This document shows, piece by piece, positions 1-7,574 of a stretch of 64,000 nt of DNA. This DNA is from JANWZL01 sp037445185. GTDB lineage: Bacteria; Pseudomonadota; Gammaproteobacteria; Burkholderiales; Thiobacillaceae. The notes under the pieces are model-generated. The model had not been told where the DNA came from and searched no databases. It saw nothing but the letters and a program-made list of their open reading frames with translations. The DNA is taken from positions 30,088 to 94,087 of the forward strand of contig JBBIKZ010000001.1 in the NCBI GenBank assembly GCA_037445185.1, given 5' to 3'. The stretch's first letter is position 1; the number at the start of each line of letters is the position of its first letter. A program made the translations under genes and the position numbers.

Positions 1-162
1 ATCTTCGCCGAGGATGACGTGCCGGACGATCAGCGCCATTTCATCCAGCTCAATGCCGAACTGGCGAAGCTCTGGCCGGTCATCGTCGAGAAGAAGGATC
101 CCCTGCCCGATGCCGACGCGTGGAACGGCAAACCGGACAAGCTCAAGCTGCTGCAGCGCTGA
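1..162 (+). CDS. fdxA: 7Fe-type ferredoxin FdxA, C-terminal part (gene cut by window start)
   Basis: The first 53 codons read in frame to a TGA at 160-162. The peptide begins IFAEDDVPDD, contains FIQLNAELAKLWPVI and ends KLKLLQR, which matches the C-terminal tail of the FdxA-type 3Fe-4S/4Fe-4S ferredoxins of gammaproteobacteria. That tail follows the cluster-binding domain and wraps around it. The Cys residues binding the clusters lie upstream of the window, so cluster content cannot be checked. The family carries low-potential electrons in the cytoplasm. A palindromic repeat element starts nine bases after the stop. Confidence 0.85.
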   Translation: MFAEDDVPDDQRHFIQLNAELAKLWPVIVEKKDPLPDADAWNGKPDKLKLLQR

Positions 163-171
163 CCCTCGATA

Positions 172-360
172 GGGTACCTCGAAAAACCTACTGCGCACCC
201 CGATTGCTGCGTTGGGCGGTGTTGGCTCCGGTCGCTACGCTTGACATCGGCTGCGCCGAAACTCGCCATGGAAGGATATTGTCCATGGCTCGTTTTCTCG
301 GTCGCTGCGGCTGCGTCCGCCTTGCACTCGCGCCGCTCGCGACGGTTTTTCGAGGTGCCC
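172..360. repeat. Palindromic intergenic element A
   Basis: Its ends are inverted copies of GGGYACCTCGAAAAACC (172-188 and 344-360, one mismatch). The two arms are imperfectly complementary along their length, and a second short palindrome, CCATGGA with TCCATGG, lies near the centre (about 268-291). No convincing gene is seen between the fdxA stop and the nadA stop at 456, so this element fills most of that gap. It has the same plan as the elements at 24729 and 55328. Confidence 0.8.
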
Positions 361-455
361 GATAGCCGTGGGGCCGCCGCCGCGCATGACAAGCGGCTGC
401 CGAGGACTCGGTTCGCGCCTGCGGCCATCAACCGTCTGCTCCTCCGCAGGGGCGT

Positions 456-1523
456 TCAATCTCCGCTCATGCCCGCCACCCGGATGCCGCTCTGACCGGC
501 GAACTCCAACATGCGGTTGATGGGGCGCACCGCCCGTACACGTATGTCTTCAGGGATGTGAATCTCGTTCTCCCCCGTCTCCAGTACGTGCGCGAGCTTC
601 CTCAGGCCGTTCATCGCCATCCACGGGCAGTGGGCGCAGGACACACAGGTCGCCCCCTTGCCGCCGGTGGGGGCCTCCAGCAGCAGCTTCTGCGGGGCAG
701 CCTCGCGCATCTTGTAGAAGATGCCGATGTCGGTGGCGACGATGAAGCTCGGATTGGGCAGTTCGTGCACGGCGCGGATCAATTGCGTGGTGGACCCCAC
801 CACATCGGCCATGGCGATCACCTCCGCCGGCGATTCGGGGTGGACGAGGATGCCTGCCTCCGGGTGCAGCCGCTTGAGCTCACGGATGCCCTCGGCCTTG
901 AACTTCTCGTGCACCACGCAGGCGCCCTGCCAGAGGATCATGTCCGCGCCTGTGGTGCGTTGCACGTAGTCACCCAGGTAGCGGTCCGGCGCCCAGAGGA
1001 TCTTCTCGCCCCGCGCGGCCAGATGCTGTACCACCTTCACAGCGATGCTGGAGGTGACCACCCAGTCGGCGCGCGCCTTCACCGCCGCCGAGGTGTTGGC
1101 ATAGACCACCACCGTGCGATCGGGGTGGGCGTCGCAGAAGGGGATGAACGTCTCGGCGGGACAGGACAGGTCCAGTGAACACTCGGCCTTGAGATCGGGC
1201 ATCAGCACCCGTTTTTCTGGGTTGAGGATCTTGGCCGTCTCGCCCATGAAACGCACGCCGGCCACCACCAGGGTCTTGGCCTGCGAGGCATGGCCGAAGC
1301 GCGCCATCTCCAGGGAGTCCGACACGCAGCCGCCGGTCTCCTCGGCCAGGCGCTGCAGGTCGGCCGAGGTGTAGTAGTGCGCCACCAGCACGGCGTCCTG
1401 TTCCTTGAGCAGCCGCTTGATGCGCGCGACGAGCTCAGTGCGTTCGGCCTCGCTCAGGCTCTCCTCGACGACGGGCGGCACGTCCAGCACTGGCTGGGAG
1501 GGTGGGAAAGCGGCAGGGGTCAT
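456..1523 (-). CDS. nadA: Quinolinate synthase A
   Basis: A 355-residue protein that condenses iminoaspartate with dihydroxyacetone phosphate to quinolinate, in de novo NAD synthesis in the cytoplasm. The family's three 4Fe-4S ligand regions are visible: [12 protein letters not shown] near residue 86, [10 protein letters not shown] in the middle and [13 protein letters not shown] near the C-terminus. HYYTSADLQ and the VHPESPAEV block are also family signatures. Length is normal. The ATG at 1523 is the first start after an upstream non-coding stretch. It is divergent from hda, so the 130 bp between them probably hold promoters for both. Confidence 0.96.
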   Translation of the reverse strand: MTPAAFPPSQPVLDVPPVVEESLSEAERTELVARIKRLLKEQDAVLVAHYYTSADLQRLAEETGGCVSDSLEMARFGHASQAKTLVVAGVRFMGETAKILNPEKRVLMPDLKAECSLDLSCPAETFIPFCDAHPDRTVVVYANTSAAVKARADWVVTSSIAVKVVQHLAARGEKILWAPDRYLGDYVQRTTGADMILWQGACVVHEKFKAEGIRELKRLHPEAGILVHPESPAEVIAMADVVGSTTQLIRAVHELPNPSFIVATDIGIFYKMREAAPQKLLLEAPTGGKGATCVSCAHCPWMAMNGLRKLAHVLETGENEIHIPEDIRVRAVRPINRMLEFAGQSGIRVAGMSGD

Positions 1524-1590
1524 GATGGTTGTACCTGGTCCGGGGCGGTGACTGACTAACTACGCATCATAGTCACAATTGGGGGCCATA

Positions 1591-1618
1591 GGCAGGACTG
1601 TCAAGGCAGGGCTGTCAA
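1591..1618. repeat. 14-bp tandem duplication upstream of hda
   Basis: GGCAGGACTGTCAA is followed directly by GGCAGGGCTGTCAA, a head-to-tail copy with one mismatch, in the nadA-hda divergent region. It ends 38 bp before the hda start. It may be a small duplication or a paired operator; nothing else supports a function. Confidence 0.6.
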
Positions 1619-1656
1619 GAGACGGTCTGCCCCCCCAGTTGGTAGACTGCCGGACC

Positions 1657-2319
1657 ATGCGACAACTGATCCTCGACATCCGACCCGACGCGCCACCCAA
1701 TCTCGCTAACTTTCTGCCAGGGGCCAATGCGGAGGCCTTGGAGGCCTTGCGTGCAGCGTCGGCGGGCAGCGCCGCGCAGACGGTGATCTATCTCTGGGGG
1801 GTGCCGGGTGTCGGCAGGACCCACCTGCTGCGCGCCACGGTAGCAGCGGCACGGGCGCTGGGCCGGCCGGCCCGCTACGTGCCGGCCGGCGCGCCGCTGC
1901 CCGAGGCCCCGTTCGGATTGCTGGCGGTGGACGATGTGCAGGCCCTCGACGCGACCGGCCAGATTGCCCTGTTCGACCGCATCAACTCGGCCCGGGAGGG
2001 TCAGGGGATGGTTGTGGCTGCCGGTGACGCCGCCCCCGCCCGCCTGGCCTTGCGGCCGGATCTGGCGAGCCGCCTGGCATGGGGGCTGGTCTTCGCGTTG
2101 CAGCCCTTGCACGACGACCACAAGCGCCTGGCCCTCCTCGAGCGGGCCCGCGCCCGCGGCATGGCGCTGCCCGAAGAGGTCGCGCGCTACCTGCTCAGCC
2201 ATTGTCGGCGCGACCTGCCCAACCTGTTGGCGCTCGTCGATGCGCTGGATGCCTACTCGCTTAGCCGCAAACGGCCGATTACCCTGGCCTTGCTCAAATC
2301 CATGCTCAAGGCAGACTAG
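1657..2319 (+). CDS. hda: DnaA regulatory inactivator Hda-like protein
   Basis: A 220-residue DnaA-family AAA+ protein. In E. coli, Hda bound to the beta clamp stimulates ATP hydrolysis by DnaA and so limits re-initiation. The N-terminus MRQLILDI fits the clamp-binding QL-hydrophobic motif. A nucleotide-binding loop GVPGVGRTHLL (Arg in place of the Walker Lys, as usual for Hda), LLAVDDVQAL (Walker B) and RLAWGLVFALQPL follow. The frame is open further upstream with a TTG at 1579, but the ATG at 1657 puts the clamp motif at the N-terminus, as in the family. The next gene starts 5 bp downstream. Confidence 0.9.
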   Translation: MRQLILDIRPDAPPNLANFLPGANAEALEALRAASAGSAAQTVIYLWGVPGVGRTHLLRATVAAARALGRPARYVPAGAPLPEAPFGLLAVDDVQALDATGQIALFDRINSAREGQGMVVAAGDAAPARLALRPDLASRLAWGLVFALQPLHDDHKRLALLERARARGMALPEEVARYLLSHCRRDLPNLLALVDALDAYSLSRKRPITLALLKSMLKAD

Positions 2320-2324
2320 CGACG

Positions 2325-3395
2325 ATGCACCTGGCCGCCTGCATCAGTCATCACGGACGCGGGCATCTGGCCCAGACCGCGCCGGTGCTCAACGCCTTGC
2401 CGGCGCTGTGGCCCGGGCTGCGACTGACGGTGATCTCGGCCTTGCCCCCAGCCGTGCTGGCCAGCCGCATCCGCGTCCCTTTCAGCCATCTGCCGGATGC
2501 GCTCGACTGCGGCATGATCATGCAGGATGCCCTGCGCATCGACCTCAAGGCGAGCCTCGAGGCTTATCGTGCCTGCCACGCCGCGTGGCCGATGCGCGTG
2601 TCGAGGCTGGCGGAGCGCTTGCAGCACGAACGCGTCGATGCCGTGCTGAGCAACATCGCCTATCTGCCGCTCGCTGCCGCCCAGGCCGCTGGCTTGTGCG
2701 CCGCGGCCTTGTGCTCCCTCAACTGGCACGACATCTTCCGCCACTACCTGGGCGAGATGGATGACGCGGGGGAGATCCTGGGCCAGATGTCGGCGGCCTA
2801 TCGGAGCGCCGCGGTCTTTTACCGGCCGGCGCCGGCCATGTCCATGCCCGGCCTGGCCCATACCGTCGCCGTGCCCCCCATCGCCGAGGCCGGCATCGCG
2901 CGGCGGGAGGAACTGCGCCGCCGGCTCGATCTACCCGCAGGCTGCCGGCTGGTGCTCGTCGGCATGGGGGGTATCGCTTACCGTTTACCGGGAACGCATT
3001 GGAGCCGGGGCCGGGACCTGGTCTGGCTGGTGCCCGACGACTGGGCGCGGGACGGCAGGCGCGTCCATGGCCTCTCCGAGACGGGCATGCCATTCGGCGA
3101 TCTGCTCGCGTCCTGTGATGCCCTGATCACCAAGCCGGGTTATGGCAGCTTCGTCGAGGCAGCGGCGGCCGGCGTGCCCGTGCTCTATCTGCCGCGACCG
3201 GACTGGCCGGAGACCCCCTACCTGGTGGACTGGCTGCATCGCCATGTCCATGCCCTAGAGATCGACGAGGCCGCCTGGGCGGAGGGTGGGGTCGCGGACG
3301 CCCTCGCGCGGCTTTGGGCGCGACCACCGCGCCCGCGGCTACGACCGACGGGTGCCCAGGTGGTGGCGGGCCGGCTACGGGAACTGTTCGGCTAG
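2325..3395 (+). CDS. GT-B fold glycosyltransferase-like protein
   Basis: A 356-residue protein with the architecture of family 28-like GT-B transferases. The N-terminal half opens with CISHHGRGHLAQTAPVLNAL, a glycine-rich loop of the type preceding acceptor binding. The C-terminal half holds the donor-binding pattern ITKPGYGSFVEAAAAGVPVLYLPRPDWPE, split here by its role: KPGYGSF then EAAAAGVPVLYL. There is no signal peptide or membrane segment, so it is cytoplasmic. It lies 5 bp after hda and is probably co-transcribed. The sugar and acceptor cannot be told from sequence; such genes are often annotated only as hypothetical. Confidence 0.7.
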   Translation: MHLAACISHHGRGHLAQTAPVLNALPALWPGLRLTVISALPPAVLASRIRVPFSHLPDALDCGMIMQDALRIDLKASLEAYRACHAAWPMRVSRLAERLQHERVDAVLSNIAYLPLAAAQAAGLCAAALCSLNWHDIFRHYLGEMDDAGEILGQMSAAYRSAAVFYRPAPAMSMPGLAHTVAVPPIAEAGIARREELRRRLDLPAGCRLVLVGMGGIAYRLPGTHWSRGRDLVWLVPDDWARDGRRVHGLSETGMPFGDLLASCDALITKPGYGSFVEAAAAGVPVLYLPRPDWPETPYLVDWLHRHVHALEIDEAAWAEGGVADALARLWARPPRPRLRPTGAQVVAGRLRELFG

Positions 3396-3421
3396 AGGCG
3401 TGCGGGTCGTGCCTGCAGCGC

Positions 3422-3793
3422 TCAGCCCGCCTGCTGCTGCTCGCGAGCGATCTCCTCGTGCACCTTGGCCATGTCCAATTCCCTTGCCCGCGCGATGAGG
3501 TCGTCCAAGGCGCTCGCGGGCAGGGCGCCCGGTTGTGCATAGATTATGACCTTTTCTCGGAAGATCATCAGGGTGGGGATGGAGCGGATCTGGAAGTGGG
3601 CGGCCAGGGCTTGTTCCTCTTGCGTGTTGACCTTGGCGAAGACGATATCCGGGTGCTTCTCCGACGCCGCCTCGAATACCGGGGCGAAGCCGCGGCAGGG
3701 TCCGCACCACGGGGCCCAGAAGTCGACGATGACGAAGTCGTTGTTGAGTACGGTCTGTTCGAAATTGGCTTGATTGAGTTCGACGACGGCCAT
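3422..3793 (-). CDS. Thioredoxin-family protein
   Basis: A 123-residue cytoplasmic thioredoxin-fold protein with the classic WCGPC active site at about residues 31-35 and the cis-proline region IRSIPTLMIF. It should act as a dithiol-disulfide oxidoreductase. The C-terminus carries an extra charged helix ending EIAREQQQAG, so it is a little longer than E. coli TrxA. The start at 3793 (MAVVELNQ) is chosen because it follows a GGGAAG ribosome-binding site and begins the first beta strand; the longer open frame upstream has no thioredoxin homology. A terminator at 3882-3906 separates it from the gene behind it, so it probably has its own promoter in 3794-3881. Confidence 0.9.
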   Translation of the reverse strand: MAVVELNQANFEQTVLNNDFVIVDFWAPWCGPCRGFAPVFEAASEKHPDIVFAKVNTQEEQALAAHFQIRSIPTLMIFREKVIIYAQPGALPASALDDLIARARELDMAKVHEEIAREQQQAG

Positions 3794-3881
3794 GGGTGTC
3801 TTCCCTATGAGTTGATCAGATAGCCCGGTGGATCGGTGGCCAGCCCGGCTGCCGCGCCATCGCGACGGCGCAGCGGACACG

Positions 3882-3906
3882 AAAAAGCCGACCTGACGGT
3901 CGGCTT
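3882..3906 (-). terminator. Rho-independent terminator after the 82-aa gene
   Basis: AAGCCGACC, loop TGAC, GGTCGGCTT forms a 9-bp stem (3885-3906). On the minus strand it is followed by five T residues. It lies 26 bp past the stop of the gene at 3933 and upstream of the thioredoxin gene. Confidence 0.85.
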
Positions 3907-3932
3907 GCACACATATCACGTGGTTGGCGCCT

Positions 3933-4181
3933 TCACCCAGCCGCCAGCAGACGGGGCCTGGTCTCCCCGGAACGCCGCCACAGGTTGGGGCTCACCTTGA
4001 GATTCGCCTTCACCTCGGCGCGCTGGACGGCCGTGACAAGCTCGGTCGCCAAGGCACGGGCCTGACTGGGGGTCAGGGTGAGTGCGGTCCCATGGGTTCC
4101 CTCCACGCTGATGGTCACCCGATCTTGTCCGTCTATAGTCGTCGTCAGTTGTACTTGCACCTGGGTCACCTGTGATGTCAT
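3933..4181 (-). CDS. Small protein of unknown function (82 aa)
   Basis: I do not recognise this gene. The start at 4181 (MTSQVTQVQVQ) follows a GGGAGA ribosome-binding site by a normal gap. The protein begins with an alternating hydrophobic/polar stretch, VQVQLTTTIDGQDRVTISVEG, seen as VQVQLTTT then DRVTISVEG, which suggests a small beta hairpin. An amphipathic helix rich in Ala follows (SQARALATELVTAVQRAEV), then a basic tail. There is no signal peptide or Cys. It has its own terminator at 3882-3906, which supports a genuine monocistronic unit. A transcriptional or structural accessory role is possible, but there is no direct evidence. Confidence 0.6.
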   Translation of the reverse strand: MTSQVTQVQVQLTTTIDGQDRVTISVEGTHGTALTLTPSQARALATELVTAVQRAEVKANLKVSPNLWRRSGETRPRLLAAG

Positions 4182-4363
4182 GTCGTTCTCCCTACTGCCT
4201 GTCCTCGTTGTGCATCCATGTGCAGCATGAAGCGTGCCAGAGGAAGGCCATCGGCACTGCAGCAACATGCCCTATTCAATCATGGGCATTTGAAGAATTT
4301 ATGATCTCGCTGCGCCGGCGCTTTGCCGGAACGTCAACAGGACTGTCGGGATATCGACAAGTG

Positions 4364-4426
4364 TCGGTTCCGCACGGCCGTTCCGAAGGAACCGACATTC
4401 CCCCCCGGGGGGAGACGAGCGCAGCG
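4364..4426. repeat. 63-bp direct repeat, copy 1
   Basis: The 63 bases here recur without visible change at 4446-4508. Each copy holds an inverted repeat, TCGGTTCC with GGAACCGA, around GCACGGCCGTTCCGAA, followed by a run of C then G (CCCCCCGGGGGG) and GACGAGCGCAGCG. The two copies are separated by 19 bp. The 360 bp around them (4182-4544) hold no supported gene. Confidence 0.85.
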
Positions 4427-4445
4427 AGTAGGGGGCCGTCGCATC

Positions 4446-4508
4446 TCGGTTCCGCACGGCCGTTCCGAAGGAACCGACATTCCCCCCCGGGGGGAGACGA
4501 GCGCAGCG
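4446..4508. repeat. 63-bp direct repeat, copy 2
   Basis: Second copy of the unit at 4364-4426, with the same internal hairpin (TCGGTTCC/GGAACCGA) and C/G run. The start-to-start period is 82 bp. The unit looks like a REP-type palindromic element that has been duplicated with its spacer. Confidence 0.85.
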
Positions 4509-4544
4509 CGTTAGGGACCCGTCATAGTCGGGCCGCTTGACGAC

Positions 4545-4569
4545 AAAAAAGGCGAGCCGGAGGCTCGCC
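4545..4569 (-). terminator. Rho-independent terminator of the histone-like gene
   Basis: GGCGAGCC, loop GGA, GGCTCGCC gives an 8-bp GC stem at 4551-4569. On the minus strand it is followed by six T residues (4545-4550 on the plus strand are all A). It lies 22 bp past the stop at 4591. Confidence 0.9.
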
Positions 4570-4590
4570 TTCGGCTTACTGTGGACGGCC

Positions 4591-5028
4591 TCAGGCCACG
4601 GCCTTTTTGGCTGCGGTCTTCTTGGCGGCAGCGGGTTTGGCCGCCGCGGGTTTGGCGGCTGCCTTCTTCTCTGCCGCCGCGGGCTTGGCGGCGGGCTTGG
4701 CCGATGCTTTCTTGGCGGTGGCGGCTTTCGCGGCCGGGGCTGCAGCGGCCTTGGCCGGCGACTTCTTGGCCGCGGCGGGCTTGTCGGCCGGGGCAGCCGC
4801 TGCCTTGACGGCGGATGTCTTGGCTGCGGGTGCGGCCGCCGCCTTCTTCGCCGGGGCCTTCTGCGCGGTCGTGGTCTTGGCGGCGGTGGAGGCGCTCACG
4901 GCAGCCGATTGGGTGGCTGCCGCCTTCGCGGCAGGCTTTTTGGCGGGGGCGGCCGCCTTGGCGGCAGGCTTCTTGGCGGCGGTTGCTGCCTTGGCGGCGG
5001 TGGTGCTTGCGGATTTGGCTGCGGGCAT
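4591..5028 (-). CDS. Ala/Lys/Pro-rich histone H1-like nucleoid protein
   Basis: A 145-residue protein made almost only of Ala, Lys, Pro, Ser and Thr, in repeats such as AAKKPAAKAAA, AKKAPAKKAAA and AAAKPAAAKK. It has no Cys, Trp, Tyr or Phe. This composition matches bacterial histone H1-like proteins and the C-terminal tails of AlgP and PhaF, which bind DNA without sequence preference and compact it; the fold is expected to be disordered. It lacks the phasin domain of PhaF, so it is not that protein. The start at 5028 (MPAAKSAST) follows a strong AAGGAG ribosome-binding site, and a terminator follows the gene. An exact function, such as chromatin compaction or polymer-granule attachment, cannot be told. 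Confidence 0.85.
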   Translation of the reverse strand: MPAAKSASTTAAKAATAAKKPAAKAAAPAKKPAAKAAATQSAAVSASTAAKTTTAQKAPAKKAAAAPAAKTSAVKAAAAPADKPAAAKKSPAKAAAAPAAKAATAKKASAKPAAKPAAAEKKAAAKPAAAKPAAAKKTAAKKAVA

Positions 5029-5201
5029 CTCACACTCCTTTGATGGCGGCCCTGTATGAGGCCGAAAATCCTTGCAGTTCAAGGGTTTCCGCGCTTTTCC
5101 TGCGCGTTGTCGTAATTCTAGAACAAAAAATCGGCGCCACTGCAAGAATCTATGCGCCTTGACGACCCATGGTGCACATCAAAGGGCTTCATCGCGTGGT
5201 T

Positions 5202-6446
5202 TCAAGGCAACAGATGTTCGCCGGCGATGAGATCGGCGAGGGTCTCCCGCGCCCGCACGAGGTGCGCCTCGAGCCCGTCCACCATGATCTCGGCCGCGCG
5301 CGGACGGCTGTTGTAGTTGGAGCTCATGCTCATGCCGTAGGCGCCCGCGGAGCCTATGGCGAGAAGGTCGCCCTCGCCGAGAGCCAGGTCGCGATCGCGC
5401 GCGAGGAAGTCGCCGCTCTCGCACACCGGCCCCACGATCTGATAGCGGCGTGGGTCGCCTGCGCGCGCGCGCACGGGCTGGACGTCGTGCCAGGCATCGT
5501 AGAGCGACGGGCGCATGAGGTCGTTCATGGCCGCATCCACCACGGCGTAGTCGCGGGTCTCGCCGTGTTTGAGATACAGCACGCGCGTAATGAGCACACC
5601 GGCATTGGCCACCAGCGAGCGTCCCGGCTCGACGATCAGCCGTTCGCGACGCCCGGCCATCTGGCCCAACAGCACCTGTGTGTAATCGCTCACCGCCGGC
5701 GGCGTCTCCCCGCCGTAGCGCACTCCCAGGCCGCCGCCCATGTCGATGTGTTCCAGCCGGATGCCGGCGTCCGCCAGGCGGTCCGCCAGGGTCAGGACCC
5801 GCTCCAGGGCCTGGGCGAACGGACCGGTGTCCAGGAGCTGGGAGCCGATATGGCAGTCGATGCCGGTCACGTGGAGATGGGGCAGCTCTACCGCCTTGAG
5901 GTAGAGGTCGTAGGCCCGATCGTAGGGGATGCCGAACTTGCTCTCCTTGAGCCCCGTGGCGATGTAGGGATGCGTGCGGGCATCGACGTCGGGGTTGATC
6001 CTGAGGGCGATGCGGGCGGGACGACCCACCCCGGCCGCCACACGGTTGAGATGGACGAGCTCGCTCTCCGATTCGACGTTGAAGCACAGGATGCCGGACT
6101 CCAGCGCCGTGCGCATCTCCTCTTCCGTCTTGCCCACGCCGGAGAACACCACCTTGCCCGGGTCTCCGCCCGCCGCCAGGACCCTGGCGAGCTCCCCGCC
6201 CGACACGATGTCGAAGCCGGCACCGAGGCGGGCGAACACGTTGAGCACGGCGAGGTTGGAATTGGCCTTGACCGCGTAGCAGATCAGATGCGGGTGAGCC
6301 GCCAGGGCCCTTGCATAGGCCTGATAGGCCTGGGTCAGGGCGGCACGCGAGTAGACGTAACAGGGGGTGCCCCAGGTGGCGGCGATGCGCTCGAGCGATA
6401 CGCCCTCGCAGTGCAGCACCCCATCGATGCAGCGGAAGGGATTCAT
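5202..6446 (-). CDS. lysA: Diaminopimelate decarboxylase
   Basis: A 414-residue PLP enzyme of the alanine-racemase fold, catalysing the last step of lysine synthesis from meso-diaminopimelate. The PLP lysine lies in ICYAVKANSNLAVLNVF near residue 59, the phosphate-binding Gly-rich segment in HIDMGGGLGV, and the catalytic Cys region in GPVCESGDFLARDR. The length is standard. The ATG at 6446 overlaps the end of lptM by four bases (ATGA), so the two are translationally coupled, the usual gammaproteobacterial order lptM-lysA (often with dapF next, which is not present here). Confidence 0.96.
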   Translation of the reverse strand: MNPFRCIDGVLHCEGVSLERIAATWGTPCYVYSRAALTQAYQAYARALAAHPHLICYAVKANSNLAVLNVFARLGAGFDIVSGGELARVLAAGGDPGKVVFSGVGKTEEEMRTALESGILCFNVESESELVHLNRVAAGVGRPARIALRINPDVDARTHPYIATGLKESKFGIPYDRAYDLYLKAVELPHLHVTGIDCHIGSQLLDTGPFAQALERVLTLADRLADAGIRLEHIDMGGGLGVRYGGETPPAVSDYTQVLLGQMAGRRERLIVEPGRSLVANAGVLITRVLYLKHGETRDYAVVDAAMNDLMRPSLYDAWHDVQPVRARAGDPRRYQIVGPVCESGDFLARDRDLALGEGDLLAIGSAGAYGMSMSSNYNSRPRAAEIMVDGLEAHLVRARETLADLIAGEHLLP

Positions 6447-6580
6447 GGGCGTTGCGCTGCCTGGCCCGTCGCCTGAGTGCCTTGCGTCTGGGGCGGTGTG
6501 TCCGGCAGGTAGAGCGGTCCGCGTTTGCCACAGCCGATCAGCAAGAGCATGACCAACAACACAGGGAGGGTCGATCGCAT
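6443..6580 (-). CDS. lptM: LptM (YifL-type) small outer-membrane lipoprotein
   Basis: A 45-residue lipoprotein. MRSTLPVLLVMLLLIGC is a signal peptide ending in the lipobox LIGC, so Cys17 should be lipidated. The mature part begins CGKRGPLYLPD, the conserved CGxKGPLxxP motif of LptM, which in E. coli assists maturation of the LptD-LptE lipopolysaccharide translocon. The tail is short, polar and rich in Gln and Thr. The start at 6580 is chosen over a longer open frame because it puts the signal peptide at the N-terminus. It overlaps lysA by ATGA. Confidence 0.88.
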   Translation of the reverse strand: MRSTLPVLLVMLLLIGCGKRGPLYLPDTPPQTQGTQATGQAAQRP

Positions 6581-6653
6581 CGGGGGAACGGATACAATGA
6601 GGGTGGACGTCGCGTGCGATGCACGCGGGCAGAGTCTAGCATGGGGACAGGAC

Positions 6654-6971
6654 ATGGATGATGGCGATTACGGTCGTCTGGCCGATGAAGCGATGCAGCG
6701 CATCGAGGCGGGTCTGGATGCCGCCGACGGCGATTTCGACCATGAATTGGCTGCCGGCGGCGTGCTGGAGATCGCCTGCGCGAACGGTTCCAAGATCGTC
6801 GTGAACCGTCAGGCCGCCGCGCACGAGATCTGGGTGGCCGCGCGTTCGGGCGGTTTCCACTATCGCTGGGATGGCAGCCGCTGGCGGGATACGCGATCCG
6901 GGGAAGAGTTGTTTGCCGCGCTCGAACGCCTGCTGGCCGAACAGGGGGCCGGCACGGTCCGGTTCGCCTGA
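6654..6971 (+). CDS. cyaY: Frataxin-like iron-sulfur assembly protein CyaY
   Basis: A 105-residue frataxin homologue. The acidic N-terminal helix DDGDYGRLADEAMQRIEAGL, read as DYGRLADEAM then RIEAGL, carries the conserved acidic iron-binding surface. The beta-sheet part contains VLEIACANGSKIVVNRQ and EIWVAARSGGFHYRW, family signatures. In E. coli CyaY binds iron and the cysteine desulfurase IscS and modulates Fe-S cluster assembly. The start at 6654 gives the family's normal length; the open frame extends upstream but without homology. It is divergent from lptM-lysA, as in many gammaproteobacteria. Confidence 0.93.
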   Translation: MDDGDYGRLADEAMQRIEAGLDAADGDFDHELAAGGVLEIACANGSKIVVNRQAAAHEIWVAARSGGFHYRWDGSRWRDTRSGEELFAALERLLAEQGAGTVRFA

Positions 6972-7010
6972 ACGCTCGGGCCGGCGAGGCTGTGGGCGGC
7001 GGTGCGCGTC

Positions 7011-7574
7011 ATGGCGAATGAGGCCTTGTTCGTCCATCTGCCCGAGCTGACCGAGCAGCTCGGCGCGGAGCACGTGCAGGCGTTGCTCGATCGCGTCGAG
7101 GTCTTGCGCCTCGAGACGGGCACGGTGCTGATCCGCGATCAGGCCCCCATGGAGACGTTCCATCTCTTGCTGGAGGGCACGCTCGCGCTGTCCATCGAAC
7201 TCGATGGCCACACCATCCAGCTGGGCGAGCTCAAGCCCGGCAACTGGATCGGCGAGGTCGCCTATCTGTCGGGATCGCCGACGGCCTGTGCCACCGTGAC
7301 GGCCACCCGCGAGGTCACGCTCGCACGGTTGTCGTATGCGGATTTCGAGGCGATGGTGGCCGAGGATCCCATCGCCGCCTGTCGGCTGATGCACGGCTTC
7401 ATCCTCATGCTCATCCGCCGCCTGCGCGTGACGGCCAACGACCCCATCCTGGATCCCGACGGCCAGTTCCACATCTACGGCGAGCTGTCGGTGCCCTGGG
7501 ATGACCTCGCCCAGCATCGCCACAGCGTGCTGGATTTTCTCAAACGGCTGCTGGGGGGCGCGGATGCTGCTTAA
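7011..7574 (+). CDS. Cyclic-nucleotide-binding-fold protein, first of a pair
   Basis: A 187-residue protein with one Crp-type cNMP-binding beta-roll (about residues 20-140) and no C-terminal helix-turn-helix, so it is not a DNA-binding regulator. The signature reads GNWIGEVAYLSGSPTACATVTA. The Glu of the FGE motif is kept, but the phosphate-binding Arg of the usual P-R-A/S-A pattern is replaced (PTACA), so cAMP binding is doubtful. A short C-terminal part (NDPILDPDGQFHIYGELSVPW) has no recognised domain. The ATG at 7011 is preferred over a GTG at 7002. It overlaps the next gene by 11 bp, and the two are almost surely made together. Confidence 0.75.
   Translation: MANEALFVHLPELTEQLGAEHVQALLDRVEVLRLETGTVLIRDQAPMETFHLLLEGTLALSIELDGHTIQLGELKPGNWIGEVAYLSGSPTACATVTATREVTLARLSYADFEAMVAEDPIAACRLMHGFILMLIRRLRVTANDPILDPDGQFHIYGELSVPWDDLAQHRHSVLDFLKRLLGGADAA

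Noticed and set aside
5169..6476. Plus-strand open frame of 435 codons
   Set aside because: It is antisense to lysA, which has all its PLP-site motifs. The frame is rich in His and Val with no domain.
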